NCBI RefSeq assembly: GCF_019443745.1
Contig: NZ_CP050948.1
Location: forward strand, 2,528,001 to 2,592,000
Length of the DNA stretch: 64,000 nt
Source: Iamia sp. SCSIO 61187
GTDB lineage: Bacteria; Actinomycetota; Acidimicrobiia; Acidimicrobiales; Iamiaceae
Reading direction: 5' to 3'
Both the position numbers and the translations under genes were made by a program. Positions 49,344 to 57,691 of the stretch are shown piece after piece; position 1 is the first letter of the stretch, and the number at the start of each line of letters is the position of its first letter. The notes below the pieces were generated by a model, which ran no database searches, had not been told where the DNA came from, and saw nothing but the letters and a program-made list of their open reading frames with translations.

Positions 49344-50681
49344 GTGCTGATCGAGGGCGATGCCGTCGTCACCATAAACCCGGCCCGCCGGGTCCTGGCG
49401 CCCGGGTGGGTGCAGGTCGAGCGGTCGGACATCGTCGCCGTCGGTGCGGGACCGCCACCGGCCACCGCCGGACCCGTCGCCCACCGGGCCGGTGTGGTGC
49501 TGCCCGGGTTGGTCAGCGCCCACCAGCACCTCCTCGACGTCGTGGCCCGGGGCACCTGGCGGGGTGACGACTTCCCCACCTGGCTCCTCGACCGGTTCGG
49601 TGCCGCCGTCGCCGCCCTCGGTCCCGAGGACTGCGCCACCGCCACGGCCGCGGCCCTCGCCGGCACGGTGGCCGGCGGCGTCACGACCGTCGTCGACTGC
49701 TGGGGCCTCGACGTCGGGGCCCGCAGCCGAGCCGGCGTCGACGAGGCGGCTGACGCGTGCCTGGAGGTGCACCGCGCCTCGGGCGCCCGGGTGCTGTTCG
49801 CCCGGATGTTCGCCGAGACGGCGCCGCCCGCGTGGCACCGACGGTCCGGCTTCCCGGTCGCCGCCGTCCTCGCCCCGGCCGACGCTGCCCTCGACCAGGT
49901 GGCCGGGCTGGCCGCCCGCCACCACGGATCGGCCGACGGACGCATCCGGGTGGCCCCGTCGCCCGAGCTGCCCGAGGCCGTGTCCCCCGCGGCCTTCCGC
50001 GCCGCCCGCGACCTGGCGGCCGAGCTGGGCACGCCGCTCCCCCTCCACCTGTGCGCCTCCCCCGCCAGCCGGGCGGCGTGCGGCCCCGGCGAGCTGGACG
50101 CCATGGGCGTGCTCGACGCCGGCCTGCTCGCCGCCCACTGCACCGCGGTCGACGACGCCGACATCGCCGCCCTGGCCGGAGCCGGGGTCGCGGTGGCCCA
50201 CTGCCCGACGTCGAACCTGGCCCTCCGGGGGGCGGTGACGCCGGTGGCCGCCTTCCGCCGGGCCGGAGCCCCGGTCGGCCTCGGGCTCGACAACGGCTCG
50301 CTGAACCCCCGGCTCGACCTGCTGGGTGAGGCCCGCGCCGCCATCGCCGCGTCGATCGCCCGCGGCGACCCCCTGGCGCCGTCCGACGTCCTGGCCATGG
50401 CCACCATCGAGGGGGCACGCGCCGTCGGGCTGGCCGACGTCACCGGCTCGATCGAGGTCGGCAAGCGGGCCGACCTCGTCCTGCTCGACACCGGCGGCGA
50501 CCACTGGTGGCCGCACGCCGACATCGTCGACGCCGTGGTCGAGCAGTCCCGTCCGACCGACGTCCGGCTGGTGATGGTCGACGGTGCGGTCGTCGCCGTC
50601 GACGGGGTGGCCGTCCACGTCCCCGTCGACCGGCCGGCCCTCGTGGCCCTGGCCGCCCGCGTGCGGGCGACGCTGCCCTAG
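49344..50681 (+). CDS. Divergent COG0402 amidohydrolase
   Basis: A 445-residue amidohydrolase of the cytosine-deaminase-like group. HxH is present in VSAHQHLLD, a His in LAAHCTAVDD and an Asp in GLGLDNGSL. The usual HxHxxE catalytic motif is changed: PLPLHLCASPAS lacks the first His and the glutamate that protonates the substrate. It may have altered chemistry or be a non-hydrolytic binding protein. The GTG start is 22 bases after the ABC ATPase gene, so they are probably one transcript. Its stop overlaps tail-to-tail with the phosphoribosyltransferase stop. Confidence 0.75.
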   Translation: MLIEGDAVVTINPARRVLAPGWVQVERSDIVAVGAGPPPATAGPVAHRAGVVLPGLVSAHQHLLDVVARGTWRGDDFPTWLLDRFGAAVAALGPEDCATATAAALAGTVAGGVTTVVDCWGLDVGARSRAGVDEAADACLEVHRASGARVLFARMFAETAPPAWHRRSGFPVAAVLAPADAALDQVAGLAARHHGSADGRIRVAPSPELPEAVSPAAFRAARDLAAELGTPLPLHLCASPASRAACGPGELDAMGVLDAGLLAAHCTAVDDADIAALAGAGVAVAHCPTSNLALRGAVTPVAAFRRAGAPVGLGLDNGSLNPRLDLLGEARAAIAASIARGDPLAPSDVLAMATIEGARAVGLADVTGSIEVGKRADLVLLDTGGDHWWPHADIVDAVVEQSRPTDVRLVMVDGAVVAVDGVAVHVPVDRPALVALAARVRATLP

Positions 50682-51310
50682 GTCGCCCCCCTTCGCGGCA
50701 CCCAGGTGCCGTCGGGGGCGGGCCCGAAGATCGGGATCGAGCCGAGGGCGACGACCATCTCGGCGTCGGGACCCAGCGCGTCCCGCCACGCCCCCGCCTC
50801 GGTCAGGAGGCAGCCGATCCCCACGACCTCGGCGCCGGCCGCCCGCAGCAGGCGGAGGCAGGCGGCGATCGACCCACCGGTGGCGATGACGTCGTCCACC
50901 AGCACGACGCGCCGCCCGGTCACGGCGCCGATGCGGGCCCGGTCGAGGAGCAGGCTCTGGGCGCCGGCCGTGGTGATCGACGACAGCGGCTCGGCCAGGG
51001 CGTCACCGAGGTGGATCTTGGGCGTCTTCTGGAGGATCACGTAGTCGTCGAGGCCGAGGGCGCGGGAGACCTCGATGGCGACGGGGATGCCCAGGGTCGC
51101 GGCGCTGGCGACCACCTCGGGGCGCAGAGGGCCGAGGCGGGCAGCCAGGTCGGCCCCGGCGACGGCGGTGAAGGCGACGCCGCGGTCGATCGTCATGAGC
51201 AGGGCGATGGCCACCTCGTCGGCCACCGGGACGATGTCGAGGTCGAGCGTCTGGGAGCCGATCGCCACCCGGTGGACCTGGCCGGAGGGTCGGCCGACGG
51301 TGGTCGTCAC
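50678..51310 (-). CDS. Adenine-type phosphoribosyltransferase family protein
   Basis: A 210-residue type I phosphoribosyltransferase. The PRPP loop is VVLVDDVIATGGSI (acidic pair then ATGG), as in adenine phosphoribosyltransferases, and the N-terminal segment GVAFTAVAGADLAARL supplies the flexible-loop side. It would convert a free base to a nucleotide. It is cotranscribed with Rieske oxygenase 1 (GTGA overlap), an unusual pairing that suggests the oxygenase acts on a base or nucleoside. The actual base is unknown. Confidence 0.8.
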   Translation of the reverse strand: MTTTVGRPSGQVHRVAIGSQTLDLDIVPVADEVAIALLMTIDRGVAFTAVAGADLAARLGPLRPEVVASAATLGIPVAIEVSRALGLDDYVILQKTPKIHLGDALAEPLSSITTAGAQSLLLDRARIGAVTGRRVVLVDDVIATGGSIAACLRLLRAAGAEVVGIGCLLTEAGAWRDALGPDAEMVVALGSIPIFGPAPDGTWVPRRGAT

Positions 51311-52389
51311 CCGACCTCCACCGGCGTGCCCGCCTCGGCCTCGGCCGCGGCGAGGCCCGGGAACACGTCCCCGGCCTCCGTCCCCATGGCGACCTCGGCC
51401 ATCTCGGCCAGGATCCGGCGCCAGCCCACGCTCAGGCGGTCGCCCCGGGTGTGGCACTCGGTCCGGTCGAGGTGGATCCGCATGGCCCGGTACCGCTCGA
51501 GGATGCGGAGGTCCTCCTCCAGGATCACCTGCTCGGCGGCGATGGTCGAGGCGATCCGCCCGGCGTCGCCGCCCAGGTCGTCGCGGGCCATCAGCTTGTA
51601 GATGCGGGTCCGCTCGGCGGTCTCGGGCTGGCAGGCGAACAGGATCGAGAACGAGGCCCCGGTCACCGGGAAGTCGAGCCGGAGGACGACCGTGAGCCCG
51701 GCCGCCCCCTCCTTCATCAGGCGCTGGGGCTGGACCTCGGGGTGCTCCCCGGTGGCGACGAGGGGGTCGTCGAAGTTGCGGTACCACGTGTCGAAGGTCG
51801 TCCGGACGGTCCAGCCGTCGCGCTCGACGGGCTCGTTCACGACCAGGGCGGCCTCCTCGACGCCGAAGGTCTCGGCGTGGACGAAGGGGAAGTGCGACGC
51901 GTCGAGGAAGTTGTCGACCAGCTGGGCGGCGCTGACCGGGGTGGTGCGGGGCTCGTTCCAGAAGCAGTCGACGCCGTCGGCGCCCCACTCGGGGATCTCC
52001 GGGCGGGCCGCCAGCGGCTCCTCGGGCGCCAGCCACACCAGGCCCTGGGCCTCGACCACCCCCCACGCCGGCACCAGCCTCGCCCGGGGCGGCAGGGTGG
52101 CCCCGGGCCCGAGGGCCGGGATCGAGGTGCACGACCCGGTGCCGTCGAAGGTCCACCCGTGGTAGCCGCATCGCAGGCCCAGCTCGTCGTCCACCGTGCC
52201 GAGGCTCACGGGGGCGAGACGGTGGGGGCACCGGTCCTCGAACGCCGCCAGCTCACCGTCGAGCCGGGCCAGCACCCACGGCTGGCCCAGGAGCCAGACC
52301 TGCTGGGGGCCGTCGCCCACCTCGTGGGCCATGGCCACCGGGTGCCACGCCCGTCGCAGGAACGACGAGGTGTTGTCGACGATGCTCAT
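51307..52389 (-). CDS. Rieske non-heme iron oxygenase, alpha subunit 1
   Basis: A 360-residue oxygenase component. The Rieske [2Fe-2S] ligands are in CPHR (Cys54, His56) and CGYHGW (Cys74, His77). The mononuclear iron site is in LVDNFLDASHFPFVH (Asp163, His166, His171). The 360-residue length is that of the vanillate/dicamba/NdmA-type demethylase group, which lack a beta subunit. No ferredoxin reductase is encoded in the window, so an outside reductase is needed. It has a leaderless promoter and copy d of the shared box, divergent from adenosine deaminase 2. Closest in the window to the enzyme at 54485. Confidence 0.87.
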   Translation of the reverse strand: MSIVDNTSSFLRRAWHPVAMAHEVGDGPQQVWLLGQPWVLARLDGELAAFEDRCPHRLAPVSLGTVDDELGLRCGYHGWTFDGTGSCTSIPALGPGATLPPRARLVPAWGVVEAQGLVWLAPEEPLAARPEIPEWGADGVDCFWNEPRTTPVSAAQLVDNFLDASHFPFVHAETFGVEEAALVVNEPVERDGWTVRTTFDTWYRNFDDPLVATGEHPEVQPQRLMKEGAAGLTVVLRLDFPVTGASFSILFACQPETAERTRIYKLMARDDLGGDAGRIASTIAAEQVILEEDLRILERYRAMRIHLDRTECHTRGDRLSVGWRRILAEMAEVAMGTEAGDVFPGLAAAEAEAGTPVEVG

Positions 52390-52395
52390 GGGGCC

Positions 52396-52424
52396 AGTCT
52401 GGGAGAGGCCTCGGCGCCGCTCAA
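52396..52424 (-). promoter_or_regulatory. Leaderless promoter TTGAGC-17-CAGACT
   Basis: Read leftward, TTGAGC (52424-52419), a 17-base spacer and CAGACT (52401-52396) end six bases before ATG 52389. The shared box starts 15-16 bases behind the -35. Confidence 0.6.
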
Positions 52425-52439
52425 CGATCGGGCGCCGCT

Positions 52440-52467
52440 GTTCACGCAGCGTTGACAGATCGGCGCC
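52440..52467. promoter_or_regulatory. Shared box, copy d (GTTCACGCAGC + GTTGACAGATC)
   Basis: It lies between the divergent Rieske 1 and adenosine deaminase 2 genes. It matches copy c at 20 of 22 bases and keeps the 11-base TTCAC to TTGACA distance. Confidence 0.7.
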
Positions 52468-52488
52468 TCGCCGGCCGCCGGGCGTCGG

Positions 52489-52494
52489 TACCGT
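52489..52494 (+). promoter_or_regulatory. -10 element (TACCGT) of a leaderless promoter
   Basis: TACCGT ends six bases before ATG 52501. The core of copy d (52451-52467) is at -50 to -34, the same place as copy c relative to its rightward start. Confidence 0.5.
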
Positions 52495-52500
52495 CCCGCC

Positions 52501-53478
52501 ATGCGCGACCTCGCGGCCCTGCCCAAGGCCCACCTGCACATCCACCTCGAGGGAGCCATGCGCCCCGAGACCCTCACCGAGCTGGCGGCGGTGGCGGGCA
52601 TCCCGGTGCCTCCGATCCGGGGCTTCGGCTCCTTCACCGCCTTCGCCGGCATGTACCTGGCGGCGTGCGAGGTGCTGCGCACCGAGGCCGACCTGCGCCG
52701 CCTCGTCGACGAGGTCGTGGCCGACGCGGCGGCGGCCGGGGCGGTGTGGATCGAGCCCGGCGTCTACGTCCCGCACCACCGCGACCGCCTGGGTCCGCCC
52801 GAGCAGGTGCTCGAGGTCATCCTCGACGAGCTCAGCCAGGCCGGGGCCCGCCACGGCATCGGCACCGGGCTGATGGTCTCCGCCGACCGCACCCTCGACC
52901 CCGCCGACGCCGTGGCCCAGGCCGAGCTGGCCGCCCGGTACGAGGGCCAGGGCGTGGTGTCGTTCGGGCTGGCCAACGACGAGGTCGGCCACCCGCCGGA
53001 GCCCTTCGCCCCCGCCTTCGCCATCGCCCGCGACGCCGGCCTCATCAGCGCTCCCCACGCCGGCGAGCTGGACGGGCCCGAGAGCGTCCGGGGCGCCCTG
53101 ACCGCCCTCGGCGCCGACCGCGTCCAGCACGGCATCCGGGCCGTGGAGGACCCGGGGCTCGTCGCCCTCCTGGTCGACCGGGGCACCTGCCTCGACGTGT
53201 GCCCGTCGTCCAACCTGCTGCTCGCCGTCGTCCCGTCGCTTGCCGACCACCCGCTCCCCGCCCTGCTGGCCGCGGGCGTGCGGTGCTCGCTCAACGCCGA
53301 CGACCCGCTGCTCTTCGGCCCCGGCCTGCTGGAGGAGTACGAGCTGGTGCGGGCCGAGATGGGCCTGGGCGACGAGGACCTGGCCGCCATGGCCCGGTCG
53401 TCGCTGGAGGCCAGCGGCGCCCCCGACGCCTGTCGGACCAAGGCCGTCGCCGGCGTGGACGCCTGGCTCGCCGCCTGA
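52501..53478 (+). CDS. Adenosine deaminase family protein 2
   Basis: A 325-residue member of the adenosine/adenine deaminase family. Zinc ligands are in KAHLHIHLEG (His13, His15), the catalytic pair in SAPHAGELDGPE, His in RVQHGIRAV, and the aspartate pair in LNADDPLL. The canonical HAGE is present. It is clearly different from the other two copies in length and sequence. The stop codon is inside a 35-base palindrome that it shares with the convergent nucleoside hydrolase gene. Confidence 0.88.
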   Translation: MRDLAALPKAHLHIHLEGAMRPETLTELAAVAGIPVPPIRGFGSFTAFAGMYLAACEVLRTEADLRRLVDEVVADAAAAGAVWIEPGVYVPHHRDRLGPPEQVLEVILDELSQAGARHGIGTGLMVSADRTLDPADAVAQAELAARYEGQGVVSFGLANDEVGHPPEPFAPAFAIARDAGLISAPHAGELDGPESVRGALTALGADRVQHGIRAVEDPGLVALLVDRGTCLDVCPSSNLLLAVVPSLADHPLPALLAAGVRCSLNADDPLLFGPGLLEEYELVRAEMGLGDEDLAAMARSSLEASGAPDACRTKAVAGVDAWLAA

Positions 53479-53510
53479 CCACGGATGGTGCCAGGCACCA
53501 TCCGTGGTCA
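53476..53510. repeat. 35-base perfect palindrome holding both stop codons (copy 3)
   Basis: Seventeen-base arms (TGACCACGGATGGTGCC and its reverse complement) flank one central A. It contains the same 27-base unit as 41057-41083. The first three bases are the stop of adenosine deaminase 2 and the last three are the stop of the nucleoside hydrolase on the other strand. Confidence 0.85.
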
Positions 53511-54488
53511 GCTCGGGGTGAAGAGACGCTGGACGGCGGCCCGGAAGGGGGCGGGGTCGCAGGCGAGGGCGACGCGCCAGGGGGCGAAGTCACCCAACGT
53601 CGACTCGGGGACGGGTCGGCGGTCGGCGACGGTGGCGCCCCAGGCTGCACCCCCACCGGTGTCGACGGCGAGGGGCCAGGTCGCCACCTCGGTGATCACG
53701 GGCTGCTCGGCGGCGGCCATCACGGCCAGCAGGTCGTGGCACGGGAACATGCCGGGCGGCGTCTGGCGCACCGACTCGTAGAAGGCCAGGTAGCCGTCCA
53801 TGGGCCGGGCCAGGAACCGGGCCGGGACGGCGTCGGAGGCGTGGGCGGCGGCCAGCTCGACGTCGGCCTCCAGCAGGGCGGCCATGGTCACGTCCAGGCC
53901 GACCAGCAGCGGCGGCTGCTCGGTCGCCCACGGCGCGGCGACGACGGCCGCCGCCGCCTGCGGGTCGTGGGCCACGTTGGCCTCGGCCGCCGGCAGGGCG
54001 TTGCCCCCGGCCCGGACGGAGCCACCCATCACCGTCAGCGAGCGGAACCCGTCGACCAGCTCCGGGCGCTCGGCCAGGACGGACGCCAGGGTCGTGAGCG
54101 GGCCCGTCGTCACAAGGTCGAGGGCGCCGGGGTCGGCGGCGACGAGGCGGGCCAGCAGGTCGGCCGCGGGCTCGTCGCTCGGTGTCACCGACCCCGTCGC
54201 CCACTCGTGGGCGTACCCGCCCAGGCCGTCGGCCCCGTGGACGTGGGCCGCCCGGTCCGACAGCGGCGACGGGCCCGCCGGATCGGTCGCCCCGAGCACC
54301 ACCGGGATGTCGGGCCGACCGGCGGCGTGCAGGATGCGGCACAGGTTGGCGGCCGCCGCGTCGCGCTCGGTGTTGCCCCACGTCGCCACCAGGGCGACCA
54401 CCTCGACGTCGGGCGCGGTGAGCGCCCACCAGATGCCGGTGCAGTCGTCGACGCCGCCGTCGTTGTCGATGACGAGCCGACGGGTCAC
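53508..54488 (-). CDS. Nucleoside hydrolase (IunH/RihC-like)
   Basis: A 326-residue inosine/uridine-preferring nucleoside hydrolase family protein. The calcium-binding DxDxxxDD motif is at the N-terminus (VIDNDGGVDD: Asp8, Asp10, Asp14, Asp15), and VTTGPLTTLA, MGGSVRAGGN, EANVAHDP and GLDVTM follow the family pattern. It would split nucleosides into base and ribose. It is the last gene of the operon that starts with the TauD-like gene, and its GTG start overlaps the Rieske 2 stop. Confidence 0.88.
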   Translation of the reverse strand: MTRRLVIDNDGGVDDCTGIWWALTAPDVEVVALVATWGNTERDAAAANLCRILHAAGRPDIPVVLGATDPAGPSPLSDRAAHVHGADGLGGYAHEWATGSVTPSDEPAADLLARLVAADPGALDLVTTGPLTTLASVLAERPELVDGFRSLTVMGGSVRAGGNALPAAEANVAHDPQAAAAVVAAPWATEQPPLLVGLDVTMAALLEADVELAAAHASDAVPARFLARPMDGYLAFYESVRQTPPGMFPCHDLLAVMAAAEQPVITEVATWPLAVDTGGGAAWGATVADRRPVPESTLGDFAPWRVALACDPAPFRAAVQRLFTPS

Positions 54489-55564
54489 GCGCCGACCAGG
54501 TCGGCGAGGATCCGCCGCAGCTCGACGGTGACCCGGTCGGCCCGGGTGTGCACCTCGGCCGTGAGGTCGAGGGGCAGGGCCAGCTCGACGAAGGCCGACT
54601 GGAGCGCCAGGTCCTCGGCCACCACCCCCTCCTCGAACGCCACCGCCGCCGCCAGTCGGCCTGGGTCGTGGTCGATGTCGTCGCGGGCCACCGACGTGTG
54701 GATCGTGCAGGTCTCGTCGTCGACGGGCTGGACGAAGAAGGTGATCACGTTGCTCCCACCGGCCTCCTCGTAGTCGATCCGCAGCGAGCAGGCGAACGGC
54801 GCCGTGTAGCGGTAGGTGACGTGCCGGGTCTGGAGGAGCGGCCGCCGGCCGGCCACGACCTCGGGATCCTCCCGGTTGGGGAAGCGGTGCGACGAACGGA
54901 CGACCATGGCCGCGTCACCCTCGCGCTCGACCACCGGCGGGTCCACCACCGGGTCCTCGTCGGTCCCGATCGTCGCCGCGTGCACGTACGGGAAGTGGGC
55001 CATGTCGAGGAAGTTGTCGACCAGCAGGCCGGCGCCGGCCCGGCACGTGATGGTCGGCAGGTCGCCGGCCAGGAACGCGGCGCGGTCGTCGTCGGCGAGG
55101 GGATCGGGCGGGAGCGGGGTGCGGGGCGCGTCGGGCGCCACCCACACCAGGCCCAGGTGGGTCGCCACCGCGGCCGGCGTCGTGGCCGCCGATCGGGGCG
55201 GGAGCCGGGCGTCGGGACCGAGCGCCGGGATCGTGGTGCAGGTGCCTCCACCGTCGAAGCACCACCCGTGGTAGCCGCACCGGAGGACGTCGGTCTCACC
55301 GGTGCGGTCGACCGACCCCGCCGACAGGGGGGCCAGGCGGTGCGGGCACCGGTCGGCCAGCACCACGACCTCGCCGTCCAAGCGGGCCACGACCCACGCC
55401 TCCCCCAGCAGCCGGACGGCCACCGGCTCGTCGCCCAGGTCGGCCAGCCGCAGCACCGGGTGCCACGCGGCGCGCAGGGCCGGGTCGGTGTTGCCCAGGG
55501 CCGGGACCCGTCGACGGTCCGGCGCCGACGGGGCGCCCACGGGTGCCGCCTCGACGGCGGTCAC
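54485..55564 (-). CDS. Rieske non-heme iron oxygenase, alpha subunit 2
   Basis: A 359-residue oxygenase closely related to that at 51307. Rieske ligands are in CPHR (Cys73, His75) and CGYHGW (Cys96, His99), and the iron site is in LVDNFLDMAHFPYVH. Compared with copy 1 it has an N-terminal extension of about 20 residues. The start GTG overlaps the stop of the adenosine deaminase 3 gene. It lies between a deaminase and a nucleoside hydrolase in the same transcript, which argues for a nucleoside or purine substrate rather than a plain aromatic ring. Confidence 0.87.
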   Translation of the reverse strand: MTAVEAAPVGAPSAPDRRRVPALGNTDPALRAAWHPVLRLADLGDEPVAVRLLGEAWVVARLDGEVVVLADRCPHRLAPLSAGSVDRTGETDVLRCGYHGWCFDGGGTCTTIPALGPDARLPPRSAATTPAAVATHLGLVWVAPDAPRTPLPPDPLADDDRAAFLAGDLPTITCRAGAGLLVDNFLDMAHFPYVHAATIGTDEDPVVDPPVVEREGDAAMVVRSSHRFPNREDPEVVAGRRPLLQTRHVTYRYTAPFACSLRIDYEEAGGSNVITFFVQPVDDETCTIHTSVARDDIDHDPGRLAAAVAFEEGVVAEDLALQSAFVELALPLDLTAEVHTRADRVTVELRRILADLVGA

Positions 55565-56592
55565 GGAGCGGGGTCCAGCTCGGCCTCCAGGGCGTCGAGC
55601 TCGGCGGTGAACCGCTCGCGCATGGCCGCCTTCTCGGCGTCGGGGAGCCAGGTGCCGTCGACGCCGTTGAGCACCAGCTCGCGCACCAGCCCGACCGAGT
55701 GGCCGTTCTGCCCGCAGAAGTCGACGTACTCCTTGCCGATGTCGGTGTGGAACATCGTCGGGTCGTCGGAGTTGAGCATCACCTTGAGCCCGGCCTCGAT
55801 CATGGCGTTGATGGGGTGGGTGGTGAGGTCGGGCCACCCGTAGACACGGGCGGTCGAGGTCGGGCAGACGGTGAAGACGATCTGGGCGTCGCGGCAGCGG
55901 GCCACCACCTCGGGGTCGTCGAGGATGTGGTAGCCGTGGTCGAGGCGCTCGCAACCGAGCTCGTCGAGGCAGGTCGTGATGTTCACCGGCGGCCCGTCCT
56001 CGCAGGCGTGGCTGGTCCGTCGCAGCCCGGCCGCCCCGGCCCGCTGGAACACGGCGGCGAACTTCTCCGGCGGATCCGGCGCCTCGGCCGCGTCCATGCC
56101 CAGGCCGATGACCTCCGGCCGGTCGAGGGCGATGAGCTCCTCCAGCCACGCCATGGTGTCCTCGGCGCTGTCTTGGCGGTACACGTCGGCGATCAGCCGG
56201 CAGCCCACGCCGAGCTCGGCCTCGGCCCGGCGGATGCCGTCGATGAACCCGTCCACGACGGTCGCCAGCGGCACGCCCCGGGTGATGTGGAGCGTCGGGT
56301 TGAAGAACATCTCCCGGTAGCGGAGGTTCCCCGATCGCACGCCGTCCTCCAGCGTCTCGAACGCGACCCGGGCGAAGTCCTCCCGGTCGATCACCGTCGA
56401 GTTCACGAACCGGAACGTCTCCAGGAACTCGTAGATCGTGTCGTAGTCGTAGATCGTGCTGATGTCGTCGGTCGGCAGGTCGATGCCGTGCTTGGCGGCC
56501 AGGTCGGCCACCGTCTCGGGCCGGAGCGTGCCCTCGACGTGGCAGTGCAGCTCGACCTTGGGCACGCGGCGCAGGTACTCGGTCATGTCCAT
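55561..56592 (-). CDS. Adenosine deaminase family protein 3
   Basis: A 343-residue deaminase. Zinc ligands are in PKVELHCHVEG (His16, His18), the catalytic pair in RTSHACEDG, His in RLDHGYHI, and the aspartate pair in LNSDDPTM. The HACE motif differs from HAGE (copy 2) and HQGE (copy 1), so the three may prefer different substrates. ATG 56592 is preceded by GGAGG at good spacing. It lies between Rieske 3 and Rieske 2 in one operon. Confidence 0.88.
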   Translation of the reverse strand: MDMTEYLRRVPKVELHCHVEGTLRPETVADLAAKHGIDLPTDDISTIYDYDTIYEFLETFRFVNSTVIDREDFARVAFETLEDGVRSGNLRYREMFFNPTLHITRGVPLATVVDGFIDGIRRAEAELGVGCRLIADVYRQDSAEDTMAWLEELIALDRPEVIGLGMDAAEAPDPPEKFAAVFQRAGAAGLRRTSHACEDGPPVNITTCLDELGCERLDHGYHILDDPEVVARCRDAQIVFTVCPTSTARVYGWPDLTTHPINAMIEAGLKVMLNSDDPTMFHTDIGKEYVDFCGQNGHSVGLVRELVLNGVDGTWLPDAEKAAMRERFTAELDALEAELDPAP

Positions 56593-56611
56593 GGTCGGCC
56601 TCCGGCGGCGG

Positions 56612-57691
56612 TCAGGTGGGGAGCGGGGCGGTGGGGGCGTCGATCGAGCGGGGGGCGGCCAGGACCGTCGCCACCGCCTCCGGACCGCCCTCGGCGTGGG
56701 CCGCGACCAGCTCACGCAGCCAGCGCCGGTACTCGAGCGACACCCGGTCGGTGCGGACCGAGATCTCGAAGGCGGGGTCGAGGTGCAGCTCGGGCGGGTC
56801 CTGGTTCGTCACCAGCGGCTCGTCCTCGGCCAGGACGAGGTCCTGGAACGCCAGGTGCGGCGTGTCGTCCTCGTCGTGGCGGTCGGTGCGGGCCACCACC
56901 CAGAACGAGCGGGTCGTGGCGTCGTCGACGGGCGAGGCGGTCATCCAGAGGTGGCGGCGCACGGGCGTGCCGTCGGGCTCGGGATCGAGGGTGAACCCGA
57001 TGTCCACGGTGAGCGGCATCGGCACCCGGTAGGCCGAGTACCCGTAGAGGGCGACGTCGTCGGCCTGCATGTCGGGCGGGTCGTAGTCGAAGCGCATCTC
57101 GCCGGCCCGGCGCCGGATCGAGGGGATCGGCGGGACGGGCTGGTCCCGGCGGCCCAGGCTGCCGTCGTGGACCCAGGCGAAGTGGGCCAGGTCGACGAAG
57201 TTCTCGACCCGGCGCGGCGCCCCGACGGGCCAGGTGTAGGGCGCCCCGGCCACGACCTTCATGGCGGCGTCGTCCCACGCCGGGCAGGCCGGGATCGTCG
57301 TGCCGGCGGACCCGTCGAGGCGCACCCACACCATCCCGTAGGCGACCTCGACGTCGTAGGCCGGCAGGCACGCCTTGGGCGGGATGGGACCGTCGGGCAT
57401 CGACGGGATCTCGACGCACCGGCCGCCGGCGTCCCAGCGCCACCCGTGGTAGCCGCAGCGGATCGTCCCCTCGTCGACCCAGCCCACCGACAGCCGGGCC
57501 GAGCGGTGGAGGCAGCGGTCGGCCACGGCCGCCAGCCCGGCGGGGCCGAGGTCGGCCACGGCCAGCTGCCGGCCGAGCAGGGTGACCGCCAGCGGCTGGG
57601 GGGCGGCGGCGCGGAGCTCCTCGAGCGTGGCGACCGGGTGCCAGAACAGGGTGAAGAGCCGGCTCAGGTCCGACTCGGCTCCGCCGCTCAT
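56612..57691 (-). CDS. Rieske oxygenase 3, NdmA-like (methylxanthine N-demethylase type)
   Basis: A 359-residue oxygenase. Rieske ligands are in RCLHRSARLSVG (Cys60, His62) and CGYHGW (Cys79, His82), with the iron site in VENFVDLAHFAWVH. It differs clearly from the other two. Its C-terminal part (HLAFQDLVLAEDEPLV, VSLEYRRWLRELVAAHAEG) and the VENF..HFAWVH site recall the caffeine N1-demethylase NdmA of Pseudomonas; this is from memory and needs an alignment. The ATG overlaps the stop of the TauD-like gene. Likely substrate: an N-methylated or otherwise substituted purine (inference). Confidence 0.82.
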   Translation of the reverse strand: MSGGAESDLSRLFTLFWHPVATLEELRAAAPQPLAVTLLGRQLAVADLGPAGLAAVADRCLHRSARLSVGWVDEGTIRCGYHGWRWDAGGRCVEIPSMPDGPIPPKACLPAYDVEVAYGMVWVRLDGSAGTTIPACPAWDDAAMKVVAGAPYTWPVGAPRRVENFVDLAHFAWVHDGSLGRRDQPVPPIPSIRRRAGEMRFDYDPPDMQADDVALYGYSAYRVPMPLTVDIGFTLDPEPDGTPVRRHLWMTASPVDDATTRSFWVVARTDRHDEDDTPHLAFQDLVLAEDEPLVTNQDPPELHLDPAFEISVRTDRVSLEYRRWLRELVAAHAEGGPEAVATVLAAPRSIDAPTAPLPT

